Assembly: GCA_964599915.1 (NCBI GenBank)
Contig: CAZRHR010000004.1
Location: 1-64,000 of the forward strand
Reading direction: 5' to 3'
From: CAZRHR01 sp964599915
GTDB taxonomy: Bacteria; Bacteroidota; Bacteroidia; CAIKAF01
Length of the DNA stretch: 64,000 nt
Shown here: one piece after another, positions 35,184 through 43,629 of the stretch
How the letters are laid out: each line of letters starts with the position of its first letter
Numbering within the stretch: position 1 is the stretch's first letter
Program-made: the position numbers and the translations under genes
Notes under the pieces: generated by a model
Seen by the model: the letters and a program-made list of their open reading frames with translations, nothing else
What the model was told of the DNA's origin: nothing
Databases searched by the model: none

Positions 35184-35403
35184 GTTGTTCGTATTTACCT
35201 ACGGGATGCAAAGGTAAGGAATTTAGCCCGGCTTGTACCGCACTGCATCCTGCCAACACAAATAAATAGGGTTTCGGTTTTTGCGCCCACCATTCTAGTG
35301 ACCATTGAAGCCCATGGGAGTATTTTAGTTACATCAGCCATCAGATTTCGTTTGTACCCAACCGGCTGGGTCTAGCCGATAAGCCGTTGGTACTGTCGAA
35401 AAC

Positions 35404-35438
35404 CGGTCATTGAGCGTAGCCGAAAATCGGTCATTGAG
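35404..35438 (+). repeat. palindromic REP-like repeats, second locus
   Basis: CGGTCATTGAGC occurs twice, at 35404 and about 35428. The first copy continues into the same GAGCGTAGCCGAA core seen at 49-269. This identifies a dispersed repeat family in this genome. Confidence 0.7.
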
Positions 35439-35570
35439 CACTTATTACCTCAATGGAAGGAATGGGTTAATCAAACACGCCGTTTCTAATCCAGACCAGC
35501 GTGAAGTGCCAAAATTGTTTTCCCCCAATGAGCTTAAAAATTCAAGGTGTTTGGCAGAATGACATGGAAA

Positions 35571-35994
35571 ATGAAAATTGGGGCTACGCCCACCCCTCCC
35601 CGTGGTCAATTTAAATCATCCAGCGAAATATAATNNNNNNNNNNNNNNNNNNNNNNNNNNNNNNNNNNNNNNNNNNNNNNNNNNNNNNNNNNNNNNNNNN
35701 NNNNNNNNNNNNNNNNNNNNNNNNNNNNNNNNNNTTAAAAAGTCATCGAGTGCAAACTGCCACGAAAATCGGGGCTACGCCCACCCCTCCCCGTGGTCAA
35801 TTTAAATCATCCAGCGAAATATAATCGGAACGTATCCGCTTAGAATCGATTAAAGCAGATGGATGGAAAATGCCGACGTAGACTTCAATTCCCTCCGCCG
35901 GCCAGAGAATAAATGATCCCAACTCCACACTAAAGTTTAAAAAGTCATCGAGTGCAAACTGCCACGAAAATCGGGGCTACGCCCACCCCTCATT
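35571..35994 (+). repeat. 202-bp tandem repeat array interrupted by the scaffold gap
   Basis: The segment GGGGCTACGCCCACCCCTCC starts near 35578, 35771 and 35973, and TTAAAAAGTCATCGAG starts at 35735 and 35937. The fully sequenced neighbouring copies are exactly 202 bases apart. The left copy runs into the gap at the point where 111 further bases of the unit would be expected. No gene is recognised anywhere between pyrG (35183) and the terminator near 36276. Confidence 0.9.
35635..35734. other. assembly gap (100 N)
   Basis: Exactly 100 unknown bases, the conventional scaffold placeholder. It lies inside the 202-bp tandem repeat, so the true length is probably 111 bases or 111 plus a multiple of 202. 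Confidence 0.97.
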
Positions 35995-36275
35995 CAACTC
36001 AACTATCGCCCCATACGAAGTCGAAGGGACCTGACAACCCATAGCTTTTTTTTAGATTCTAAAGGCTTAGAGAAACTTTTGTTTCCTCAAAATGGCCTTC
36101 ATATTCTTGATATTCAAAAATTAAAATGATTATTCACTGGATGGACCACTTTGATATCATCTTTAAGTCTAAACCAAAGCGTTCCTGATGTCCTCAATAA
36201 TGGACCCACATTCCCCAACTTATCTCGCCTTACATTTTATATTGACCCTAGCGGAGAACTCTACTGCTCAAAAAT

Positions 36276-36304
36276 AAAAAAGGCTGCCGGGGATGCCGAC
36301 AGCC
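36276..36304 (-). terminator. terminator of the TonB receptor/type IX cargo operon
   Basis: On the minus strand a GGCTG-CGG / CCG-CAGCC stem with one mismatch is followed by six U residues (A tract 36276-36281 on the plus strand). It lies 22 bases beyond the 36326 stop. Confidence 0.82.
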
Positions 36305-36325
36305 TTTCAAAGAATATGAGTGATT

Positions 36326-37279
36326 TTAGGGCTTCACCACTTTTACACGTGCCAACGGATGGAAGTCTGTTTGTACCAAAACGGTATAGGCACCGGCGGC
36401 CCAGGTTTGGGTGGACAAGGTATTGTTGGCTTGTTCTGTACGTATATCCTGAATCATGCGACCTTGCATGTCGTATACACGGATACGTACTGCTTCCTTC
36501 ATATTTTCAAGATTTACATGCAATTGCTCTGAAGCTACTGTAGGGAAAATCTTTACCAAGTCGCTGTTTTCCAAAGGATTTACACTTGCAGGGAAAGCAA
36601 AATTGATGTCATCCAAAAACAATTCAGAGTTTTCCTGACCTACACTTCCTTGTAGATTTACAAGGTTGTATCCTCCTGACGAACAAAGAATAACGTTCAC
36701 AGAATCCGGGGTGTCACTGGTGAGGTAATTAATGGTCAACGTTTCTTGGGTGTAGCTGGTCACCGCATTGCGCACGACATTGCTTCCTGTTCCTACCACA
36801 ATGCGTTGTTGGTTCAGTGCGTCCCATTTGGTGAATTCTACATAAAACGCAGCCGAGTCACCATTTACCGGATTGTATTTGTACCAGAAGTTCAAGGAGG
36901 TGGGGCGAAATGCATAGGCACGACCAAGGGCAATGGATTGGGTTGTGATATCTACATCACCTGTTCCAATGTATCCGGGGATCAAGATAGAGCCTAATGT
37001 TTTGGTGATTACACGAACGGAATAGGTTCCGTTATGTACATCCGCAGCGGCACTTACGCGAAAGGCAGTTGCCGGGGTAAGTGGGGCGGTTAAAATTTCA
37101 TTTAAAGACCTTAGGAAATTTTGGGTCCGGTCTGTGTTTGGACCTAAATCCAAGTAAGGATTGCCATTTTGTGCGGTATATGAATTCCAAATTTCCACAT
37201 CGCCATTGACAATGTTTTGTGCTTGAACTTGCACGCCTAAGGAAAGTGCTACCGCAGATAGGGTAAACAGTTTTTTCAT
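36326..37279 (-). CDS. secreted type IX cargo protein, PCMD-like, partner of a TonB receptor
   Basis: A 317-residue protein with a signal peptide (MKKLFTLSAVALSLGVQVQAQ). The body has the look of jelly-roll domains of the PCMD kind (GDVEIWNSY, SLNFWYKYNPVNGDSAAFYVE, ELFLDDINFAF), by pattern only. The C-terminal 80 residues (LVKIFPTVASEQLHVNLEN to GAYTVLVQT) form a type A sorting domain. It lies 44 bases downstream of the TonB-dependent receptor gene on the same strand, ahead of a shared terminator, so the two are likely co-expressed. It may bind a ligand at the surface for the receptor; the ligand is unknown. Confidence 0.8.
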   Translation of the reverse strand: MKKLFTLSAVALSLGVQVQAQNIVNGDVEIWNSYTAQNGNPYLDLGPNTDRTQNFLRSLNEILTAPLTPATAFRVSAAADVHNGTYSVRVITKTLGSILIPGYIGTGDVDITTQSIALGRAYAFRPTSLNFWYKYNPVNGDSAAFYVEFTKWDALNQQRIVVGTGSNVVRNAVTSYTQETLTINYLTSDTPDSVNVILCSSGGYNLVNLQGSVGQENSELFLDDINFAFPASVNPLENSDLVKIFPTVASEQLHVNLENMKEAVRIRVYDMQGRMIQDIRTEQANNTLSTQTWAAGAYTVLVQTDFHPLARVKVVKP

Positions 37280-37323
37280 GGTTGTTTTATTTTGGGGTCA
37301 AACTTATCAAAAATAATGCCGAA

Positions 37324-39843
37324 TTAGAATTTTACCGACACTTGAAGGGTGGTTAATCTGGGCGGCGCGATGCCGAGCGGTCGGACACTATACTCTTCGT
37401 TGAGTATATTATCTACTATAAAGGCAAATCGATAATTTTTGTATTGAACGGCAATGCGTGCGTCAAATACCCAAGCACCAGCGCCTTGCCTTGCCAAGAA
37501 TTGTGGTAAACTGGCAAAAGGAGTGCCTGTAGCAAAAAAGAAATTATCCAATTGTCTCATGGTACTATAATATCTGGCAGTAGCACCTAAGGACAACCAT
37601 TTCCAAGTAAATTGCATATCCGCATTCACCAAATGCTCAATCCGGTATTTTAATATGCCTTCTTGTCGAATGGTGGTGTCTGATATGGTATTGTTATAGG
37701 AAATGTAAAAGGTGTCTATTTCTCCGGTTATGAGGTTTTGCGTGGGGTAGCTTCCAAAGGCTTTATCTGGTTCCAAGGTTTGGGGTAAAGCATAGGTATA
37801 ACCTACGTTTACATCCAATTGTGCCTTTTTTCCTAATCTAATATTGGCAAATGCCATGGCTTCTACACCTCGAATCCTTGCCCTGCCAGTATTGTAAAAG
37901 CGAAATCCTGAGGGAGCAATACTCGAGTTTTCAAAGGCAAATTCTACATAATCATTATACTCCTGCCAGAAACCTGCCAAATCAAAAAAGCCTTTGACCG
38001 TTTTTCCAAATTTGTAGAGTTGTTTGATGCCAATTTCTGCTGACCAAGATTCCTCTGGTCTTAGGTTGGGATTGGCAAAAAATCCGGATCCACCTGAACT
38101 CACAGAGATAAACCTTTCTCCAATGGTGGGAAAACGAAATCCTTGACCAATGCTGCCTCGTAAGTAGGTCCCTTGGGTCATGCGGAAGTTGGAGCCCAAA
38201 CGAAATACAGGTCGGTTGGCGGTATAATCTAATAGTTTGAAGTATTCCCAACGTGCACCCCCAGTGAGTGTAAACCTTTTCCAAAGCACTTTTTCAAGCT
38301 GGGCATACGCCGCTACGTTTAAAGCGGTGGACACGGAATCTCCTGTGCCATTGGACGCAAATACGCCTCCTTTAGACCAAGTGTGGTTAATGCTCACGCC
38401 TCCTGTAAAACTAAGATTTTTGGTCAGAAACGGTAAGAATCCAGATTCGGTAAGGTTTCGTGAAAATTGGTATTCAGCAAATAAGGTTCTTGCACGGGTG
38501 TCTTGGGCCAACCGGTTTACATCGGCGGGTGAACCCTGGATATCGCCATCGCTCCAGCTTTGGAACCAACGGGCCCGTAAAATATGGTTATTGCCTTTTT
38601 TTCCGCGGTACATCACATAGGGATCGATGTACATCATGGAATTTCTGAAATTGGTCAGTGACCCGGTACTCATGTTGTAAATGTTGGTGTCTGCATCCTG
38701 CCAGAAAAAGCTCTGACCTTCTTGCATGTACAATACATTTCCATTTAAACCAAAAGAAAGACCTTCCACACTTTTAAGCCGGAACCTCGTGTTAAAATTG
38801 ACCCGGATGGATTTTTCATATTCACCTCGGTTAATCCTGGTGGAATCGAAATCAGGAAGGGTAGGAATTTGAGACTTTACAGGTTCGCCTCCTCTAAATC
38901 CGTCGTCCCATAGCGCTTGACCGCCCACCACAAAATCCATTTCCAATTTCTGGTCTTTGGTTTTGAAGATTCGGGAGTGATAGAAATTTGCCCCGGTTTT
39001 TAGCGGATTAAAGCCTGTCCAAGGGGTTTTGTAGGCATCCCTTGGGCGGTTCCATGTGCCAGCAAAGAAGGTGACTTTGGTTTCCGGTTTTGGACCCGGA
39101 AAGGCCGTTCGGATATTAATCACACCATTGGAAGCACCTGACCCATATAGCACAGAAGCTGCCCCCTTTACCACTTCAATCTGGTCCATGTTTTCCATTG
39201 GATAAAAACTCCACACGGGACGGCCGGCATCTCCACGAACCAGCGGCATGTCGTCAATTAATATCATCACCCGACTTCCCAATCCGGAGGAAAAACCTGA
39301 ACCCGCCCTAATTTGGGGTTCGGCATCTACAATAGCCACGCCGGGAATTTGTTCAATCGCGGCTTCTGCACTTGTGGCATTTCTGTTTTGAACCAAACTA
39401 GGTTTGACCAAAGAAATGGAAACCGTTGATTCCTCTAATTTGGTAGGATTTCGACTTTCTGAGTACACTACCTCATTTAATTCCAAAGCCGACGGCTCCA
39501 TATGGATATCTAAAAATAGAATTTCACCTGCCTTTAGGGTGACTTCCTTGGTTATTCTTGTAAATCCAACGGCGGAAAAATGGAGGTTGTAGGTTCCCGG
39601 GACATTTTCTAAACGATAAAACCCATTGAAATCTGAAATGGCACCCTTAATCGATGTTCCGTCGGGCACCTGGTTCTCTTGGCCTGGTTTGCTTAGATAC
39701 ACAGTAACCAATGGAATGGTTTCCTTGGTGGACGCATCAAAAATTTTTCCTTGTATGGAACCATTCTTGGTTTGTGCGATAAGAGGGTGGCAAAATAGAC
39801 CGACCCACAACAGGCCGATCACCCACATGATATTTTTGCGCAT
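37324..39843 (-). CDS. TonB-dependent outer-membrane receptor
   Basis: An 839-residue receptor. A signal peptide ends near LIAQ. A carboxypeptidase-regulatory-like domain covers about residues 28-113 (GSIQGKIFDASTKETIPLVT), followed by a TonB-box-like stretch (ELNEVVYSES) and the plug domain (about 140-250) with the conserved IEVVKGAASVLYGSGASNGV. A beta-barrel ends in a Phe (LTTLQVSVKF). It imports a substrate using TonB energy; iron chelates or a small molecule are possible, but the substrate cannot be told. It has no SusD-like partner here; instead a type IX cargo protein follows. Confidence 0.92.
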   Translation of the reverse strand: MRKNIMWVIGLLWVGLFCHPLIAQTKNGSIQGKIFDASTKETIPLVTVYLSKPGQENQVPDGTSIKGAISDFNGFYRLENVPGTYNLHFSAVGFTRITKEVTLKAGEILFLDIHMEPSALELNEVVYSESRNPTKLEESTVSISLVKPSLVQNRNATSAEAAIEQIPGVAIVDAEPQIRAGSGFSSGLGSRVMILIDDMPLVRGDAGRPVWSFYPMENMDQIEVVKGAASVLYGSGASNGVINIRTAFPGPKPETKVTFFAGTWNRPRDAYKTPWTGFNPLKTGANFYHSRIFKTKDQKLEMDFVVGGQALWDDGFRGGEPVKSQIPTLPDFDSTRINRGEYEKSIRVNFNTRFRLKSVEGLSFGLNGNVLYMQEGQSFFWQDADTNIYNMSTGSLTNFRNSMMYIDPYVMYRGKKGNNHILRARWFQSWSDGDIQGSPADVNRLAQDTRARTLFAEYQFSRNLTESGFLPFLTKNLSFTGGVSINHTWSKGGVFASNGTGDSVSTALNVAAYAQLEKVLWKRFTLTGGARWEYFKLLDYTANRPVFRLGSNFRMTQGTYLRGSIGQGFRFPTIGERFISVSSGGSGFFANPNLRPEESWSAEIGIKQLYKFGKTVKGFFDLAGFWQEYNDYVEFAFENSSIAPSGFRFYNTGRARIRGVEAMAFANIRLGKKAQLDVNVGYTYALPQTLEPDKAFGSYPTQNLITGEIDTFYISYNNTISDTTIRQEGILKYRIEHLVNADMQFTWKWLSLGATARYYSTMRQLDNFFFATGTPFASLPQFLARQGAGAWVFDARIAVQYKNYRFAFIVDNILNEEYSVRPLGIAPPRLTTLQVSVKF

Positions 39844-40028
39844 GCGCTGTTGTCTTTGTTTTAGGTTACGAAATTGAGAATTTTTTTGAACTCTTCACTT
39901 TTTTTGGCCTTTCCATAGCCAAAGAATGAGCCCAATTCCCATTATACTTCAAGAAGTTTGTATGAAAACGAAAATCATAAAAATCATATTTACAAGTCTT
40001 TACTTCATGGAATAGACGCGGTTCTCTT

Positions 40029-40703
40029 TTAAAACCAGTCGTTTGAAGGTAGGGGTAAATACTTACGCTCATGTTCTTTTGGTAAATCCTTGGGATTAAA
40101 GGGTTGGATTTTTGCCCAACGCGCCACCAATCCACTGGCTTCTTTTTCGGTGCCATGCACATGTGAAAAATGTTGGGGTTGAAGCTGTTTTAATCCAGCT
40201 TCGAGCCACGGGATACCGCCGGAAATGGTGCCGCCCAGCCACCAAGGTAACGTGTATTTTTGCAATCCTGTGAGCCACAGCCTGGCACCGGGCGCAGGTG
40301 CATCATGGGTCACCCGATAACCATGCGGGGAGTACAATACGCGTTCTCCCGAGTCCGGCGTATGAAATTCGAAAAGACTATGTAAAAGGGCGTGGCCATA
40401 CTTGCGAATTTGAATGGGGCCGGACGCCCAAGTTTTTACTTTTTTTTCCTTACCTAAAATTCGCTTTTCGCCCAATTTTTTTAGGGTGGGTGCATGAAAA
40501 TGGTCGGTAAAGGGGTGAGAGATAAAAACCTCGAAGTCTTCCGGAAGCGCTCGGAAGCCAGGCTGGTAATCTGGTAAGGATTGTTTAGAGAACCAAGGAG
40601 CAAAATCGGTTTGTGCGCCCATGAGCCATGGATCAATGACCAAATGATGCGAACCATGTTTCACTAAAAAGGAGCTGTCTGCATTGAGCCTTCGCCATTC
40701 CAT
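40029..40703 (-). CDS. MBL-fold (metallo-beta-lactamase superfamily) protein
   Basis: A 224-residue protein, starting at the ATG at 40703 (MEWRRLNADSSF); a longer frame to 40766 would overlap the DUF1295 gene. It has the UlaG-like opening SSFLVKHGSHHLVIDPWL and a metal-motif region SHPFTDHFHAPTL in which the canonical HxHxDH reads HPFTDH (the second His of the motif is absent). Later His residues (SHVHGTEKE) may complete the site. Catalytic activity is uncertain. It lies four bases after the DUF1295 gene. Confidence 0.72.
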   Translation of the reverse strand: MEWRRLNADSSFLVKHGSHHLVIDPWLMGAQTDFAPWFSKQSLPDYQPGFRALPEDFEVFISHPFTDHFHAPTLKKLGEKRILGKEKKVKTWASGPIQIRKYGHALLHSLFEFHTPDSGERVLYSPHGYRVTHDAPAPGARLWLTGLQKYTLPWWLGGTISGGIPWLEAGLKQLQPQHFSHVHGTEKEASGLVARWAKIQPFNPKDLPKEHERKYLPLPSNDWF

Positions 40704-40707
40704 GTAG

Positions 40708-41625
40708 TCAGGATTTTGAAGGAAACCAAGGAATGAGGCTTGAAACTCTTTTTTGGTAGGCAGCATAGCCTGGTTTATTGGCCTTTTGTCTTTTTTCCAT
40801 CATGGGAATACTAACACCGACAAACAATAGCGTCATGCCTAAGGCGCCAATCCCTGTCCACAGATACGCAGGGTTTGCCGCCATGGCAAAAAGGAAAATT
40901 CCCCACCAAAAGAGCAATTCTCCAAAATAATTGGGATGGCGTGAATAACCCCAAAGGCCCTTATCCATTGGACCTTCGCCATGTTGAAAATGGCGGAACC
41001 TATACATTTGTTCGTCTGCAATGGTTTCAATAATCACCGCAGATAACGTAATGGCAGCCGCCAAAAGATCGATGTAGTTAAGCGGGGCGTCGGATGGCCA
41101 TGGATTTACCAAAGCGAGAAATGGTAAACAGCCGGCAAACACCAAAAGGGTAGGGAAGTAATGAATCCCAAGGAAAGACACGGTCCAATACCAAGCCCCG
41201 GTTTTTTTTCTAAAATCCACATAACGCCAATCTTCGTGCCTGAGTCCTTGCCAACTTCTGGCCCAGTTGAACGTGAGCCGCCAAGCCCAAAAACCCACCA
41301 AAACAGCCACGATTAATACCCTGATCCATGCCGCGCGCGTGGCTAAATCCATTTGTGGCGAAATGTCCGGATGCATCCAAAAACCTAAAAGAAAAGGCGG
41401 TGCAATGGACCAATAGGGATCATAAAAGGAAGAATTGTTGAAGCCAAGGGAAAAAATAAAAATAATCACGGTGGCCACCGTATCTAGAATCAGAACTTGC
41501 CATAGAGGATTCACCCCTTCTAAATAGGGCAGGGCCGTCCATGCCCCAAAAAATGCACCCACATAGGCGAGAAACATCCATAAAAAGGCTTGTGCACCTG
41601 CTTGTTTCGAGGTATATGTTCCCAT
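40708..41625 (-). CDS. DUF1295 family integral membrane protein (steroid-reductase/ICMT fold)
   Basis: A 305-residue protein with about seven hydrophobic segments. The C-terminal motif SRHPNYFGELLFWWGIFLFA matches the DUF1295/steroid 5-alpha-reductase-like family related to isoprenylcysteine methyltransferases. Function is unknown in bacteria; a lipid-modifying role is often assumed. It starts two bases after the dnaX stop and is followed closely by the MBL protein, so the three may form an operon. Confidence 0.87.
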   Translation of the reverse strand: MGTYTSKQAGAQAFLWMFLAYVGAFFGAWTALPYLEGVNPLWQVLILDTVATVIIFIFSLGFNNSSFYDPYWSIAPPFLLGFWMHPDISPQMDLATRAAWIRVLIVAVLVGFWAWRLTFNWARSWQGLRHEDWRYVDFRKKTGAWYWTVSFLGIHYFPTLLVFAGCLPFLALVNPWPSDAPLNYIDLLAAAITLSAVIIETIADEQMYRFRHFQHGEGPMDKGLWGYSRHPNYFGELLFWWGIFLFAMAANPAYLWTGIGALGMTLLFVGVSIPMMEKRQKANKPGYAAYQKRVSSLIPWFPSKS

Positions 41626-41627
41626 GG

Positions 41628-43406
41628 TTATGCGAGTTGAAGTCCCAATTTTTCAATAAATCCCGGAATTTCAGGGAAGCGTTGACTTACATCTTCTAAT
41701 TTTTCTTGGGGAGTATAAGGCGCACGGACTTTTTCTCTTACCCGGATTTCACAACGTAATTCCAGAAAATCATTTTTAAGTCGCTGACCTAAAAATTTTA
41801 AGACATCCAATCGGATTTGGTCGATGTCTGGCTCTTGGCCTTTATGGGTCAAAGGAAAAATGATCGTTTTCCCATCGGGTTGTAATTCCGGCTCGGCTTG
41901 AAGCAATATACTAGCCAGCAAGCTTCGGTCTTGTTCCCGTAGACTTTGTGCAAAATCCTTCCAGTATTGTTTTAGTTGGTCCACGTCCACCGGGGAATTC
42001 AATATGGGCACTGCGGCGGCCTCTTCTGCTTTTTTTTCGCGCAGTTGCTTGAGCGAAAGGGTGCGTGGTTGACTTGAGGTTTTTGTGTTAGTAGAGGAAG
42101 CTGCCTCTTCCGTTTTTTTTGCGGAAACAGCGGTGGCTGGAATTACAGGTGTTTGCACAACAGAAGCAGAAGGCGCCTGCATGGGATTAGTCGGTGGCGT
42201 TGTGGCTGCCGGTGGCGTGGACCTTGTTGCGGTCACAACTTGGCCGGTTTGCGTTTGTTGAAGGGTTGGGGGGGGCGTATTTCCTGCGGAAGGCCCTTGT
42301 CCCCCGGAAAAGCCCATTAATCTGGCGATGCGCAAAAGGGTGATTTCTACCAGTAATCTTTTGTTTTGAACCGTTTTATATTGGTTTTCAGCGCCATGCG
42401 ATATTTCTAGTGCCTCTAGTAAAGCGGTTGAAGGTAAGGCTTCGGCTTGTCGTTGATAATGGGTTCTTGCCGTCTCTCCCACTTCCAGTAGCCGCGCTGT
42501 TTTTACATCTTGCACCATGAGCAAATTGCGAAAATGCTCAGATAAACCGGAAAGGAAATGCCCTCCCTCGAAACCGAGGTTTAGAATTTCATGTAAAGTG
42601 AGCATAAGGCCGGAACGGTCGCCTTGTTGCGCTTGATCGGTAATGGTAAAATAGTAGTCATGGTCCAGGATGTTCAGGTTGTCAATGACGTCCTTGTAAC
42701 CAAAAGATTGGCCTGCAAAAGTGACAATACGGTCAAAAATAGACAAGGCATCCCGCAAAGCCCCGTCGGCCTTTTGGGCAATGACATGTAAAGCATCCGG
42801 ATCGGCTTCGATATTTTCTTTTACAGCGATTCGGGCCAAATGACCGGCAATGTCGTCAATGGTAATTCGTCGAAAATCAAAAACTTGGCAGCGGGATAAA
42901 ATGGTGGGCAGCACTTTGTGTTTTTCCGTGGTGGCCATGATAAAAATGGCGTGCTTGGGTGGTTCTTCCAAGGTTTTAAGAAACGCATTGAAAGCTTGTG
43001 AGGTAAGCATATGTACCTCATCGATGATGTAGATGCTGTATTTTCCAACTTGGGGCTGGATCCGTACTTGTTCGATAAGTTGTCGAATATCGTCCACTCC
43101 ATTATTAGACGCTGCATCCAGTTCATGGATATTGAAGGAATGGGAAGTGTTAAAACCTTCACAAGACGCACACCGGTTGCAGGGCTCAATGGTCTCATTT
43201 AGATTTTCACAATTTAATACTTTGGCCATGATTCGGGCACAAGTGGTTTTGCCCACGCCCCTAGGCCCGCAAAATAAAAATGCATGGGCAATTTTACCAC
43301 TCCTTACAGCGTTTTGCAGCGTTCCGGTAATGTGCAATTGTCCCACCACATCATCAAACGTCTGTGGCCTGTATTTCCTAGCTGATACAATGAAATCTTG
43401 TCCCAT
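41628..43406 (-). CDS. dnaX: DNA polymerase III subunits gamma and tau
   Basis: A 592-residue clamp-loader ATPase, starting at the ATG at 43406 (MGQDFIVSARKYRP, the conserved N-terminus). Walker A GPRGVGKTT is at 47-55, zinc-binding cysteines are 66, 76, 79 and 82, and Walker B is IIDEVHML. The SRC motif ILSRCQVFDF follows. After the collar domain a Pro/Thr-rich linker (about 370-425) leads to a tau-type C-terminal domain. Two runs of eight A residues (coding strand) lie at 42120-42113 and 42037-42030. A -1 shift at the first gives a stop at 42090-42088 and a 439-residue gamma-like product. Confidence 0.97.
   Translation of the reverse strand: MGQDFIVSARKYRPQTFDDVVGQLHITGTLQNAVRSGKIAHAFLFCGPRGVGKTTCARIMAKVLNCENLNETIEPCNRCASCEGFNTSHSFNIHELDAASNNGVDDIRQLIEQVRIQPQVGKYSIYIIDEVHMLTSQAFNAFLKTLEEPPKHAIFIMATTEKHKVLPTILSRCQVFDFRRITIDDIAGHLARIAVKENIEADPDALHVIAQKADGALRDALSIFDRIVTFAGQSFGYKDVIDNLNILDHDYYFTITDQAQQGDRSGLMLTLHEILNLGFEGGHFLSGLSEHFRNLLMVQDVKTARLLEVGETARTHYQRQAEALPSTALLEALEISHGAENQYKTVQNKRLLVEITLLRIARLMGFSGGQGPSAGNTPPPTLQQTQTGQVVTATRSTPPAATTPPTNPMQAPSASVVQTPVIPATAVSAKKTEEAASSTNTKTSSQPRTLSLKQLREKKAEEAAAVPILNSPVDVDQLKQYWKDFAQSLREQDRSLLASILLQAEPELQPDGKTIIFPLTHKGQEPDIDQIRLDVLKFLGQRLKNDFLELRCEIRVREKVRAPYTPQEKLEDVSQRFPEIPGFIEKLGLQLA
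42113..42120 (-). promoter_or_regulatory. A8 slippery tract in dnaX, candidate programmed slippage/frameshift site
   Basis: On the coding strand the codons GCA AAA AAA ACG contain eight A residues. One extra A, or a -1 ribosomal shift, yields K-K-N-G-R-G-S-F-L-Y followed by TAA at 42090-42088. Position and outcome resemble the gamma-producing sites of Thermus (transcript slippage at A9) and E. coli (A AAA AAG frameshift). Confidence 0.5.
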
Positions 43407-43629
43407 GTTGTGCTGCTTACTTTCACAAAGGTAACCAACCGAAGCAGAAATCATATTTGATTTTTTACCTTTTACAACCGATGGGCTTCTTGTTTTATGC
43501 CGGGTAAAAGGTGAGATCAGTTTAACTTTTGTTGAAAAGAAATAGGGGGCCTTTCTATGTCAAATTATTGGTAAATTCATGGTTCATTATGCAGGCTTTG
43601 CGGGAAAAACCTTACCTTCGGGGCTGTAC

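Noticed and set aside
35571..35994. Tandem repeat considered as a CRISPR array
   Set aside because: The unit is 202 bases with no short repeat/spacer alternation and no cas genes are present in the window.
36151..36543. A 130-codon plus-strand frame
   Set aside because: Overlaps the terminator and the antisense of the 36326 type IX cargo gene; no features.
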